Position numbers and translations under genes: made by a program. This document shows positions 13,280 to 26,357 of a stretch of 64,000 nt of DNA, piece by piece. The DNA is from Pipra filicauda (lineage: Eukaryota; Chordata; Aves; Passeriformes; Pipridae). Numbering within the stretch: the first letter of the stretch is position 1; every line of letters starts with the position of its first letter. The stretch lies in assembly GCF_003945595.2 (NCBI RefSeq), contig NW_024103452.1, positions 3,429,493 through 3,493,492 on the forward strand, in the 5' to 3' direction. The notes beneath the pieces are model-generated. The model worked only from the letters and a program-made list of their open reading frames with translations, made no database searches and was not told the DNA's origin.

Positions 13280-13293
13280 GGTTGCTAGCAACC
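13280..13293. promoter_or_regulatory. RFX X-box-like perfect palindrome
   Basis: GGTTGCTAGCAACC is a perfect 14-bp palindrome. Its GTTGC/GCAAC arms match the two half-sites of the RFX-family X-box with zero spacer. Binding is inference. A palindrome of this length occasionally arises by chance in 64 kb. Confidence 0.35.
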
Positions 13294-16200
13294 CTGCAAA
13301 TATATCAGCATAATTATTTCTATGAAGGTCAAGTATCTAGCATGTGGATCTGTAATTATGGCTACAAAAATGACATGTTAGTAATTGTCAGGAATACCAG
13401 CTCAAACTGTGGAAGAAGTTGACAAGTAAACTGTACTGCAGGACAATTACACATTAAACTGTACTGCACTCACTCATTCTGTAAACAGAACAAAGGGGCA
13501 AAGTCAAAACATCTGCATCTATAGATTGACAAATGCTGATGTAAAACCAAGGAGAGAAATGACACATTTGTAGGATGGAGAGTTACATCAACCAAAGTCA
13601 GCAAATGCTGGAATTTAATTAAGAAAATATATGGGCCAGCTGTTTCCAAAGATATCAGTCAAAGTTAATGTTAATGCTAGTCAGAAAAGCAGATGAGCAG
13701 AGTTTTTGATTAGATGAAGGAATCAGTAGTTGGAACAACAATCCTCCAAAATGAACATTTCCCTGTTTGCTAGGAGGTGAAGACAAAGTTGAAATGTGAC
13801 TGATGAAAATTTTCAAAGGGAGGAACAAAATTCAGGGGTACATTTAACTAATTTCAACTCCAGTAAAGTACTGAAATGATAGAAGGATTTTGACTGTAAA
13901 AGCCTTCAGATCACCCATAAAACTGACTTTTCACATGAGACAAAAACCAGGACTGTTCAAAACTTTGAATCAGACAAACCGAGCCAGCTTTTAGTTATGC
14001 TCATGCGAAATATAATAACAATAGTGGCATTACAATTTTTTACATATTAAGATACCAAAAGCCAAAATAACTGCAATGAGCCTTTAATGATTACTCATCA
14101 CAATGCCTGACTCCTAAGCACTATAATAATTCTTTTTTCAGTTTAAAAGATTTCTTGAAAACCAGTTAACAATATACGCAATCACTTAGTATTTAACTGC
14201 AGAAAAAACATGTAAGATTTCAAAAACCAGTTGCCACTTCAGAAAATCTATGTTCTTACAAAATCAAATTTTATCAAAGGAGTAAAATTAAGGTAATTAC
14301 AATCCCTATTTTATTGAACAAGATACTCTCAGTGTATCTATACGAAATACATCAGTTGGGTATTTATCAGGCTGGCATTTCCCCCTAATTACTGCAGTAA
14401 ATATAGCATATGTCACAAAAGTGCTACCAGTAAAAAGGAAATAAATGAAATTTGTTTATGATGCCATGGGCTTAGTGATTCACTTACAAAACAATAGATG
14501 ACATTTGAAGGCAAAACGTTCAATTGTTAAAATGTAAAGACATCCTATACGGTATGTCACACTTGTAACAGCTCCTACTTTTTCAATTCTATAAAAATCT
14601 TATTCTTTATTTAAGCTAGAATAAGAAGGGTTTGAAGGTAAACAGTTGGAAATCATGGAAAATAGGACAACTTTAAGTTTTTTTATTTTAAGGTATCATG
14701 AAATATTAATATAATTAAATTTGTCTAGTAATTATACCTGCAAGGTATAAGATTCTAAATGCAGTTTTCACTAGATTATTTCTCACTACCCCATTTATTT
14801 ATATCCTTTTGCAGTCCCCACCTTTGGGACGTCCCAGAACTATCCCTTAATTTCTGAGGAAATTAAGACCTCCTCTTCACAGGTTTGGGTAGGAACACCA
14901 AGCCTGTTACTGGAGCACTAAAAGTGTGAGAGAACTCCATCTAGTTGACCTCAAACCACCAGTACGATCTTAGGCCATATATGGGGCAACTCAATAACTT
15001 GAAAGATGAGATAATGAACTCAACATGAAACTGTGAACAAAGGTGTTTGAGTTTAATGCTGCTTGGACTTTGTCATTGTGGAGGTCAGACACAGAGTGAA
15101 TCTGACAGTCTTACAAGAACTTCATCTTCTGATTGAGAGAAGGATCAACTTGCAAAACTAGTGAAAAATTACACAGAACTGCAGCAAAGGGTCTAAATTC
15201 TAGAGACCTTTCCCCTCTCTTGGGTAGTTCCATTGAGCTGTGGGCTCAACCAGACATGGACCTCTGCAATCCACAGTACCCCAAGGGTTAAATATGTGGA
15301 AAAGATAAGAGATTGCTATTCTGAAAACCTCTTCTAATTCCAGAATAGTTACTTATCCATTGCTAAAAGCCTCCTCTTTTCCAGTTTCAACTTGGAAATG
15401 CTTCTTTAAAAATTATTAAAACTCCTACCATAGCATGAGGATATTGGAGGATTCAAGGGAAGTGAAACAGAAATGTTTATTTATTTCCTACATCTCATCT
15501 CACTCTAAGCACTCTGTGGATACGTAGATCAAAAAATGAATAACAAGACCCTTCAGACAGATGTTTTCATTAAGAGGACAGTATAAGGTAAAAGAAGGGA
15601 GTAGAAAAAACACCTTACAGAAAATATCTGAAATGAAGTAAGAAAGTATCAGTATTAAGAAGTTGGATATACAGAGACTGAAAAAAAATTGAGATGGTTA
15701 AGTAGGAAGATCAAAGCTATCACAAAGCCTGGGAAAAAACAGCAAACAAAACAGATGAGAAAAAACCTCAACATGCATAATATATTGTGGGTTTTTGCTT
15801 TAGGAAGTAACACCTAGTATATAACTCCTGGGGCCATCCACACTTTAGCATCACAGACATTTTCAAACATTACCAAGTATCTTGGACTCCTTGAGAAATA
15901 CCACAGAACTTTTCTCATTTTATTGATGAGAAAAGTGAAGCAACAGGGAATAAAACAAATAAATCCAAGGCAAAGACTTGGCCACAAGCTTTAATCTCAA
16001 TCCCCCACTACTAGAACATGCTTTTTTTCTTTGTGCAAGCAATTCCATGTCCTCAAATTTGCCTTTTAAATTGACATTAGTTATTTTGCTATAAGCCATT
16101 TAAACCACACAGTCAAACAGGACACAATTTTTAAAGCATGAATTCTCATAAACAGTTTATCACTTGAACTTCTTCAAAATGTACAAACAGCTAATGACAT

Positions 16201-17005
16201 TCATTCTGAAGACTACAGCACTGAGAGACAAAAATCCCTGATTTAACAGGCAATGTATGAATTGATGAATATTTCAAATTCTCTTCTCTATATCCATTTA
16301 TTCCTCTCTATAAATCTAAATAGATCTCCATCTCCTTAGAGAGATATAAGGGATATAAATCCAAAATCCCATGTCAATCATTCTTTCTGCAAGTGTAGGA
16401 GGTTATTTAAATACAAGTAAAACATTTCAACTGATTCTCCTTCTTTTATGAAAGGAAACCTAAAGCATCCCCTTCATTGCACTTAGAATTCACATTTATG
16501 CAATGCCAGCAAAAAAGTAGGCTTTGAAAACAGCAGCAAAAGAAGAAATGTTATAAAGAACTAAAGAGTAATAGCTGAGAGCATTAATTTACATTTGTCA
16601 GAAAGTGTTTATTTCTGTTTCTGACAGTCAACAATTTTTTTCCTGCTGTATCTGATGTCTTCAAACACATATGTATCTATATATACACATACCTATAGAA
16701 ATATGTTTATGTATAGATATTTGATTAATTGTTTGACATGATCAAGAAAGAAAGCTTCAGTCAATATTTATCAGATGCTTTCTGGACAAAGCACTAATCC
16801 ACTGAGGAAAGCCACAGTTCTCAAATCAAAAAGCATAGCAATAAATTTATGTAAATCCTCAGGAAAAGAAATCGAGGAAAGCACTAGTTCTGAGATTCAG
16901 TTTGAAAAACACAAAGTGTTTTGCAAATCATCTAGTTACTGGAAAATGCAAAAACATAAACACCAATAAATTATTAAAACTTTAAAAAACTTTTTCAAGT
17001 TTTAG

Positions 17006-17020
17006 TCACTAGGTGGCACT
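17006..17020 (+). promoter_or_regulatory. CTCF-like core motif
   Basis: TCACTAGGTGGCACT matches the vertebrate CTCF core consensus CCASYAGRKGGCRSY at 14 of 15 positions. The single mismatch is the first base. It lies in an AT-rich intron with no recognised transposon around it. Occupancy cannot be judged from sequence. Confidence 0.5.
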
Positions 17021-19235
17021 AGAACAAAAAAAGTTGAACTGGTCTTAAAAATACCTTGAAATAGGGAATTTTACACTTTTGGTAGAGGACATTGGTGTTT
17101 TCTGTGACTGGCATAAATTTCTCATTTCAATTAGACCAATAAAATATACTTGTGTTCCAAATGAGTGAAGAAACAGAAATATTAAAATCAAAACTTCCTT
17201 AAATAAAAATTTCCACATCTTGAACACAAGAGGTCCCAGCTCCAGAATGAAAATTTACTTTTTCCATACAAGGGATCCACATTATCCAAACAAGCATCTC
17301 AATTTCCAACAGCTTTACAAACAGTACTAATAATGGAAAAGCAGTAAACCAGCCTCCTTTCTAAATATCTTTCTGTGTCTCCGAAATCTGTAGAAGTGAT
17401 AGCATATATACCAAGTACATAACACTAGGTCTTTGCAAATATCCAGATTTTCCCAACCATTCACGCCTGCTGCTTTCTCTAGTTTACTAACATCTACTGA
17501 TTCAACATGTCGTGTTTAATTAGAATCCCCTGAAATTGCACTCCTAAATTAAACAAAAAAAAACCAAAACAACAAACCAAAGCAAAAACTAAAAAACTAC
17601 CCTTCCAAAACTTCTGACATGAAAGGAGAACCTGCTTTTAACTGTATGTAAATTGTGCATTTTTAAAAATTCATGAATATTTATAATTTATAGAAAGTCA
17701 TATAAACTCGAACAAAGCAGTAATTTCTATACTTAAACTTGCTCTAGAAACAAAACTTGCACATTTGTAATACGAAGATCCCAACAGCTGAATAAATCAG
17801 TAACATCATTCCAGGAATACCAAAAATTGAGGAAAACATAGTCTGCTTGCTGAAGACCTAATCAGATACTACTACTGCTGACTTTCAATCTGGTGAGGTT
17901 TGTTGCTATGCTACTCCTACCTCATGGCTAAATCAGCTGGGTGACCCAGTTGTATCTATACACATTAAATGAGCAATAGTGAAATAGATCTGATTTCACC
18001 AGGCTTTCATTTTGTAGCTAAACCCTGCTTTGTCGTTTTCTTTTCCATTTTTTTTTTTTCCTGCTGCTTCAGGCTTGGTAATAGGATTTTAGGGTTAATC
18101 CCAAGAATAAGTGAATCTTGAATAAGGCCAGTTAGAATCTGTATTTCAGCAGCGAGCAGATAGCATTAATATTTATCAGAATCCATTTAGAGACTAGTAT
18201 GCAAGCAATTTGCAAAGTTTTATTCCCATGTAAATCTCAGTACACAGAAAATCTGAGGCAGTTCAAGCAATAAAGATTTGTAATTTGACATGCCAGAAAA
18301 TAATATGTGATGTTAAAGTTCACCATTCATATCTTGCTATAGAATTAATGTTTTTTCCTATCCTATGAGTTACATGTAGAGGTATACAGTAGAATTCTAT
18401 ATATTCATTTTAGAGAAAATATAAAAAATTTATTCTAGTACTCAGAAGAGCACACCTGTATTTCTTTCCTTGTATCTCAAATATATAATGAAATAAAATT
18501 AGGATTATATGCCAATTTATATAACTGGCATTTCCTGAAATGTCATAAGTTTCTCATTTCACTGTGAAATGTATAAGTGTGTATTAGAGACCAGAGTCAG
18601 CAGAACTCAACAACAATAAAACTGTTGGATCACAAAATATCTGTTGAAAAAATATTGCAGCACGATATGAGATAAATACTAGGGAAAAGACCAAATACTA
18701 GGCCAAAGTTTGCTCTCAGTTTTGTTAACCTTTCTAACTCATATAATTATCTGCACATAAATCAATGCAAAGCTCCCACTAACTAGCAAAGGATTAATGT
18801 TCAGACCATAAAGTAGATGCTGCACTGCCAATCTCAGTTACAACACAGACCATCAGCGCAGGCTGAAAGATGAATTTGCTTAGCAAGACGAAATTTATGG
18901 TCTTTTTATGCTGCTGTGGCTAAATTAGTATGTATTATTTACTTAAAATCATGTGCTTCTGACTCCTACTGAAAAATTCAGTCCTGTAAACTTCAGCATC
19001 TCCCAGGGAAAGCTGGCTGATCTGAACCACTGCACTGCTGTGGTGTTGCGGCCCTGTAGCCTGCCCTGCAAGGCACTGCTCCCCAGGTATACTGTGGGAG
19101 AGAGCTGTAACAAGAAGACACTCCCTAGAAAATTATTTTGTAGACTTTTTTTTATTCTCACCTGACTGGGGACATCTTCATTCAGTCAAATTCAAGTTGT
19201 TTAAAACATGAATCACTCTTGCCAAAAAGATAAAT

Positions 19236-19492
19236 GTATGAAGTTGGAAGGGAGCCATAAGGATCACCAAGTCCAACTCCCTGCTCCATGCAGAACTACC
19301 TAAAACTAAACCACATGACTAAGAGCATTGTTCAGACACACCTTTAACTCTGATAGGCTTGGAATAATGACTCCTTCTCAAGGGTGCCAGTTCTAGTGCC
19401 AGACCACCCTCTCAGTGAAGAACCTTTTCCTAATGTCCAAACTGAACTTCCCTGGCATTCCTCATGTCCCCTCACTGGTCATCAGAGGTAAA
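19236..19492 (-). mobile_element. CR1 LINE 3' fragment
   Basis: The minus strand carries the CR1 3' region. On the plus strand it reads GAAGTTGGAAGGGAGCCATA, then CAAGTCCAACTCCCTGC, and later GAAGAACCTTTTCCTAATGT and CCCTGGCATTCCTCATGTCC. It is 5'-truncated, diverged and in the same orientation as CACNA2D1. Confidence 0.9.
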
Positions 19493-20929
19493 GTTAAAAG
19501 GTTAAACAGTTATCTATAATTTCACTTGATATGCAAAGTTGCTACTCAGGGTATCGAAATGAAGATGAATGTCTAGTCAGCGCACCAAAATACAAGTCAA
19601 ACACACATTTCAGCATCAGGCCACATAGCAGAAGGATACAGCAGGTTACAGTGTCACCTGTGTGTTCCCACAGCTTGACTGTCACCCTTGTAGAGCAGAG
19701 CACTGTGCCTGGTTGTACCTGGGGTTCCAGAGCAGTAAGGATGCTGCAGCAGCACAGTGCTGATGTGTGAGATGCTGCTCTTAGGCAGGGAAGCAAGAGA
19801 CAAGAGGGAAAAGTGTGAGTCTTGAAAGCATGAGACTTGAGAAGTCAGTGAGTACTTCATTCATGTTTCACTTGATTTAGGAGATCCTTTAGCTTCACTC
19901 CAAACTAAGACACCACCTCACATAGTTATTACCTAACAAATACATGACTTTTTTAGAAAATATATTTTTATAAGGGGGATCATAGAACAAATGGCCTCCA
20001 TCCTATCTCAAAACTTATAGACAACCTGCATTTTCTTTTTTTTCCACTAACATGGTGAGACATCTTTCCCCAGAAGAACCACTAAACCCAGAGTAGCCCA
20101 GCCCCTTCTGAACTGGTATGGAATAAGACCGTTTTCCCACCACAAATTTTTAATTATATTTTCAAAATGCATCTGACATGCCATAAAACCTCCCCAGATC
20201 GATGATACATCTGACAAAGCAGAGGCCTCTTTAGTAAGATTTGTGCTTTGCTGAAAATCAAGAAACTGGAAATAGCCAACGGATTTATTAACCAGTGGAA
20301 CCATGAGATAGAGCTGTCAAATAATTTTATATACCCCTAAACTATGCATTTTAAATACTATTTTTTATATACTACTAAATTACTCTTTTAAATACTATTC
20401 ATATACTAGAGAGCTAGAATTTATTCTGGAAATCACAGACGTCCATGCCAGGTGTTGTTAGAAGTCTGACTCCATGACATTTGACAGCTATAAGAGGAGA
20501 CAATAAAAATCTGTATTGATGCCCAAAGCAATCCCTCCAAGTAGGAATGGAGGTGACTTTTCTAGTCATCTGGAACTGTCAGCTATACTGCACAGTAATA
20601 AATGTATGGTTTCCAGCAACATCCCTGCTACTGACATCCTAATGCAGAATTTGAGCTTCTAATTTTCATTCCCTTTGGCTCTTCATGCACTCAAGCACTC
20701 TATTCCCTAGAATTAACACTTTGTGACAGATCTAAAATGAAACAGATCTTGTTTTAAGATTTGCCCTATTTCTTTTCCAAATCTTTCCATGTCTTTTTTC
20801 TCTCTTACATACATTTTGAACATTTTCCTTCCATGGCAAACTAAAATTACAGTTAATACTGTAAAGTGCATTTCAGGTTTGCACAGGACTTAGTATGGAA
20901 TATTTAAGGGCAAAAAGAGGGTGAGGAAA

Positions 20930-21420
20930 GGGATGGATTTAGGTGATTTGGAAAGGAACAAGGAGGGTAAAACGGAGGTTTAAGGGGGAAAATTGTTGGT
21001 CTCATGTATATAGTTTACTGATTGGGGTTTTTTTCTGGTCACCTTCTGCATCTCTTCAAGACTGTTCTGCCTTCTTATTAAACTCCATTTCTGCTTCCTT
21101 TCCTGTGTAAGGGACTTTCTATCCTGCACACGTGTCTGTGACTTCCATCCAGCTCAGCCAGAGAGAACAGCAGGATGAGGTTGTTGGTGCTGCCTGTGTT
21201 TACATAAATGCTCTGCATTTGTTTGTGTTATCTGTGGCCCAGTGTTTGTGTTATCTGTGGGATGGCCCAGTATGCACATATATATATGTGAATATAAGTT
21301 ATGTATATATGTGCATATACGTGGGCTCCATGCGTATGTGCCCACGGGGGATACATTTGTTTGGATCTGAGGCATGGAGCTGCAGCAGCCTCAACTCTCT
21401 TGAGCTGTTGAATTGAGCAT
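20930..21420 (+). mobile_element. Possible LTR-like segment
   Basis: A less AT-rich block holds a CTTATTAAACTCCATTTCTG segment, a polyadenylation-region look common to avian endogenous retrovirus LTRs, followed by a CCTGTGTAAGGGACTTTC stretch. No clear TG...CA ends, target-site duplication or internal viral genes were found. It also contains a 17-bp direct repeat (21221-21237 and 21244-21260) and a 16-bp AT-rich palindrome (21275-21290). It could equally be unique sequence. Confidence 0.3.
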
Positions 21421-22667
21421 GATATTCTTTCTCCTCACAGGAAAAAGAATATATGTATAAATAAACAAATTCCTAAATTCAGATGGCTTAGTTATCATTT
21501 TGCAATTCTAAAAGAAAAATAACTTCATTTTCTAAACGTTTCTTAAGTTTATGTATAGCTATGTAAGGTTCAGTTTAAATGAGAAATCAAGAAAAAATTG
21601 TTGAAACGTGCTTTCTTTCTAAATTCTGCAGTAATAGATCAAGTATGGCCAGACAGTCTTTGAATACAAACATGAGTAGCTTTTGTGGGGGATCTGGCTG
21701 GCTGCAGTTACAAAGGCTTCGTAGCTCGAACACAGTTCTGAGCTGAACATGACAACTTGGCTTCTGGAGATGGTCCTGGTGCTAGCTTGTAATTTTGAGA
21801 GTGAGAAGGTTTGATCCTGCACTAATATCACTGTGGTTATTTTGTTATACTGGTTTTACACATTGACATATCATTTAAAGTGAGATATTAAAGAAAAATG
21901 TAAGCAAGCACCATAGGGAGTAGTATCATTGGGACAGAAAAGCAACACTTCATTTTCACCTCTTTGTCATAGACTCTGCTGTATTTGTCCTCCTTATGTG
22001 AGTCTTTGCTGTTCTGTCCTATTGTACAAACTATTGTAGGGCTGGTTAAACTGCAGTTAACAAGAAATTTTTATGTACACTAGGAATAAGAGAAAGCCTA
22101 ACTACTGAACACATCTGTTGCTAGATAGACATGGCTAAACTGTTAAATATTAAGAAAAGAAAATAACTACTTGGTATATATTCCCTGTTTACAAAGATGA
22201 AGGCTAGCCTATTTGTATCCTACAAGAATGATGAAGTAATTTCCAGCCCATTAGTAACTAAGGTGAGTGATGAACGTTCAACTACCTGGGATAAACATTT
22301 AAGTCAGCAGGACAAAACAAAAAGAAAAAAAAATCAACCAACAGACAAAATCTTTAGGTATTCTTGATTTAAGGCTAAGAGGGGCAATGAGACACTCTAA
22401 TCTGACCTCTTGCATACTGTCTCACACCCATATATCACTGGTTATTAAATTTCCCTCAGATACTTCTGCAATAAACTGTAACGATTACATTTACTTGTAG
22501 ATGTTTGCTTAAAATGCGTCTTCCAGAAAGGCATTATATATTGATACGAAGACAACAGGAATCTTTCCTTGCAATTTTTTGATGCATATTAACTGCTTAT
22601 GTGCCATTCAAATTATTTGGCTTCAACTAGTGGTTCTTGGAGTGTTTTTATCTCACATTTTTGAAAG

Positions 22668-22683
22668 CCCGTGGCTGCACGGG
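22668..22683. other. GC-rich hairpin
   Basis: CCCGTG-GCTG-CACGGG forms a perfect 6-bp stem with a 4-base loop in otherwise AT-rich intron. No coding or RNA-gene context was recognised. Confidence 0.5.
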
Positions 22684-23758
22684 TTTCCCCAGTGACAGTA
22701 CTTCTCATTTGTGATAAAATTAGTTATTAGACTATTAGACTATTTCTGTACCTTGGAACAGACAAAAAAAAGGTCAAATTCTGTGAGTTTGAAAGTGTGT
22801 CTCAAAACCAGCTTCTCAGGTCTGTGAGAAGATGTTTTCAAGAACAAACCACTTTCTGTCCTCAGAGAAGACACCGACAATATTTTTTTGTAAAATCTGA
22901 TACAATCTTTTTCATGTTAAATTAGTGATATGTTCCACATTTATATAATAGTATTCAGGCAGAACAAAGGAGACATACAGTCAAAATCTGAGTTCAAATA
23001 CTCATAATTTGCCTCTCAGGAGGAAAAGTGAACCATCAATCCATACACCATTTAGATGGGAAATTGTCTCTAGCCATGTCGCTGAAGTGGTACAAGCATT
23101 TCTAGTTCATCACGTCAGATGAAGATTGAAAGAAGTTTAACTCTTAGTGGCCATTTACTTTTTCTTAACAACAAACTGTGTAATTTGCTTTCATGAGGAT
23201 CAGAGTCCCACTGAAGTCAACCTCATTTCAAAAAAGTCAGCTGATATAATATCCTCCCTACCCTAATCTTCCTCTCAACTCCAGCCTCACATGAAATACT
23301 TTAACATGACTTCACTGACTCCTTTCTTATCTTTTGTTTCTGAAGGGAAAGTAAAAAAAACCATAAAGCTGCAGGCAGATAACCATTTCATACCACCATA
23401 CTACCATAATTCTTCCTACTCTCATTAATCTATTACAAAAAAAAAATTTCTAACTTCTTAACAGTCCCTGAATTTCCACGATTTCCAAAGTTTTTCCATT
23501 GTTATTTGTAAAATATTCATCTTCATTACATTTGCTAAACATGTCCTCCAGATATATTTCCCATACATATATTACCATAGACACATTGCCTTACTCGACC
23601 TGTAATTATTAGCACTGCAGAAAGTGAATACTAGATTTTGATCATAACTTCTCTGAGCTTTGTTTAACCTTAGACCTACAGTGCTTATTAAACATAGGTG
23701 TATGAAAAAAAACATTCAATTCACTTGGTCCTGAACAGGGAAGATGCAAGACAATGAC

Positions 23759-23803
23759 CTTCCATTAAGGAACGCTAATGATTTTCCATTAAGGAACATT
23801 CCT
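23759..23803. repeat. Short direct repeat
   Basis: TTCCATTAAGGAAC occurs twice, about 24 bp apart, consistent with a small local duplication. Confidence 0.8.
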
Positions 23804-24484
23804 ACGAAGATGTGCTTCTCTGCAGCTATCATTGTTTCCCCTTTTCTTGAAAATGAGCCATTCAATTTAAGAGAAACTGCAAGGTCAATTAGATGGATTG
23901 CTGTTTAGAGAATCAGGAAGCTCAACACGGCTCTAAACTTGTCTTTATGTTGCTTTTCATTGGCTATGAAAAAAACCCAAACCACATCTCCTGCAAAAAA
24001 GGAATAATATATATTTGTTTACTGCCTCTCACAGCTATAATGCTGAGGAGACTGTATATTTAATTGGAGTTACTGTGATTTTTTATCTGAAATGCTCTCA
24101 CTAAGAGAAATGCTTATGCAGACATGCTTATTGCAGTGGGAACCTGATTCTCTATCTATTTTTTATTTGTCAAATAAAAGATGGCAGGCATCTTCATATT
24201 TTCTTCTTAATATCAGTCATTAATGAAAACGAGAAAGCAAGGAAAAAAGTACATTGGCAATCCCCTTCATACCGGAGACATTTTCATCTCCTCTGCATCC
24301 ACCAATAGAACTACTTCAGTGCCACTTATACCATAATCATATTTAATTTCTCCCTCAAGCAGTGATGTTATTTGGAAAAACAAAACACCACTGATTTTTT
24401 CTGAGTCAAAATTCAAAAACACAGGGAAAAACCTGTCATACTGTTTAAGTATGCAATTTAATTTCAGGTTCATTAAAAACATTA

Positions 24485-24553
24485 CATTGAATTAATAAAG
24501 GAATTAATTGAATTAAGTAAAGGAAAATTGAATTACTTGAATTAATAAAGGAA
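24485..24553. repeat. Degenerate tandem repeat of TTGAATTAATAAAGGA type
   Basis: TTGAATTAATAAAGGA occurs near the start and end of this stretch, with diverged copies (TTGAATTAAGTAAAGGA, TTGAATTAC) between them. Confidence 0.75.
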
Positions 24554-26357
24554 ACCAACTTTATTTTTCAGTAAAATCCTGGAAGTTTTTGGCAATTAAA
24601 CAAAAGTCAATTCACACAAAGCTAAAATTTCTATCAAAGATAACATAGGCATGACAGGCTACCTGGCTGCAAAATCTAGCATCCTCCTCCCTTTACTAGG
24701 ACTTCAGGCTGAAGTTTCCACCCATCGCATGCTTGTTAATTTTTTTAAACAACCTTAATAAAGTAGGTCCCATAAGGAAGGAATATTTCCCTGTATTTAA
24801 GAGAATATAGGAGCAATATGAATTGCAGAATACATGATGGAACATGTAGCAGAAAGGGAAAGGAGCCCTTTGACAAACTGAGAGCCCCTTACAGAACTTC
24901 CCCCCTCCATTATCATATTTAAATATTTAAATTAGGAAGATATAAATATTGTACCAACTTGGGAGTAAGGCAGACAAAGTAAACAGTTTTGCAACCATTG
25001 AGCTGTAGAATTACATGAAAAACTGCTATTAAAAATCAGTGGAAAAAGGGATGTATCTTCCACAGATTGCTTTTATACCCCAGTATAATTTCATAGGCTG
25101 GGTGCATAGCTTTTTCTATCACCTTCCCTCTGAGTTTACTCGATGTGTAGAACTGCACAAGAGCAGGAGATGAGCTTTCAATTTTCCCAGAGTATGATTC
25201 TGTTCTATCTTGTATACTCATGACATTTATTTTCCAGCTCCTAAGCAGTAAATACTAGTTTGGGTTTTTACTAAGGCTAAGTGAATTTAAACAGTTCTAC
25301 AGCTCCTGACCTTTAACACATCTGCTGCTGTAAGGGAGGTTTTTCCTTTGTGTGGTTTTCCATACCTCTACAGATTTGAAATACATTTCTCCCGCACAAT
25401 ACCCACAGTCACAAACAAATTACACTCCCTGTGTCAACATCTGAAACCAAGTCACTAAATCACAACGTGCTGGGACGGAATTGCTGCCCCTATCATCTAC
25501 CACTCACTGCTATCAAAGCCTATAACTGGATTAGTGGGAAAACAGCTGTATTACTCATACATTTAAGCTCTTTCAAACAGCAGGTTTTCACCCTGCAACA
25601 AAGCACAGCACTTCAGATAAGAAACATGCAAATCCCAGAGGAAACCATGACATGTTAACCCTTAGCTATCTTTATGTGACTTAATAGTTCATTCAACCTT
25701 TCTTCACTGAAAATAAATGCAAGAACTATGTTCAATCAGTAGAACTAATGTTTTTAAAACATCTACTTTTGAGCTTTTTTCCCCTAGGATTTCTTCAAAG
25801 ACGAGGCACAATTCATTAAATCATCCTGTCACTTTCAAGAAGTGATTGGCATGAGCTTAAATCCATGTCTTTCAGTTGTGGGCATGAATCATCATACATA
25901 TGGGCTTTGTGGGACAACATCTCAGCAGAGGTTAGCAGTAAAACAGCTCTGTAGTTAACTCAAAACCTCATACTAAAGACTCTATGGTTATTAAAGCTAA
26001 CAAGCCATAAAACAACTGTCATGTTTTAGGCCAAAAGACCCATAAGGGAAAGAAAAATTGTAGATAACTTCCAGTATAGTGCTAGCGTTCACATATCCAT
26101 CTGCTAATAATGTATTAACTGAACATTTTCACTTAGCTTTTTGGACTTTTTATAAAGCCAATCACGTCTAATAGCAGGATTCTTCAAGAGAAAATTTTTT
26201 TAAGCAATAACGAGAAGCATATTGAATAAATCTACATTTATTTCACTGAGAAAAAAAAATTTGAGTTGATATTTTGGGTTTTGGATTTATTAAGAAAGCA
26301 CTGGATTTGGACTTTGGACATGCCTTCTCTGTTACAGAATACTCTGTGAGTCATGAT

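Noticed and set aside
18949..19165. Overlapping 70-codon open frames on both strands.
   Set aside because: Neither resembles a known protein. Complementary open frames of this length are expected by chance.
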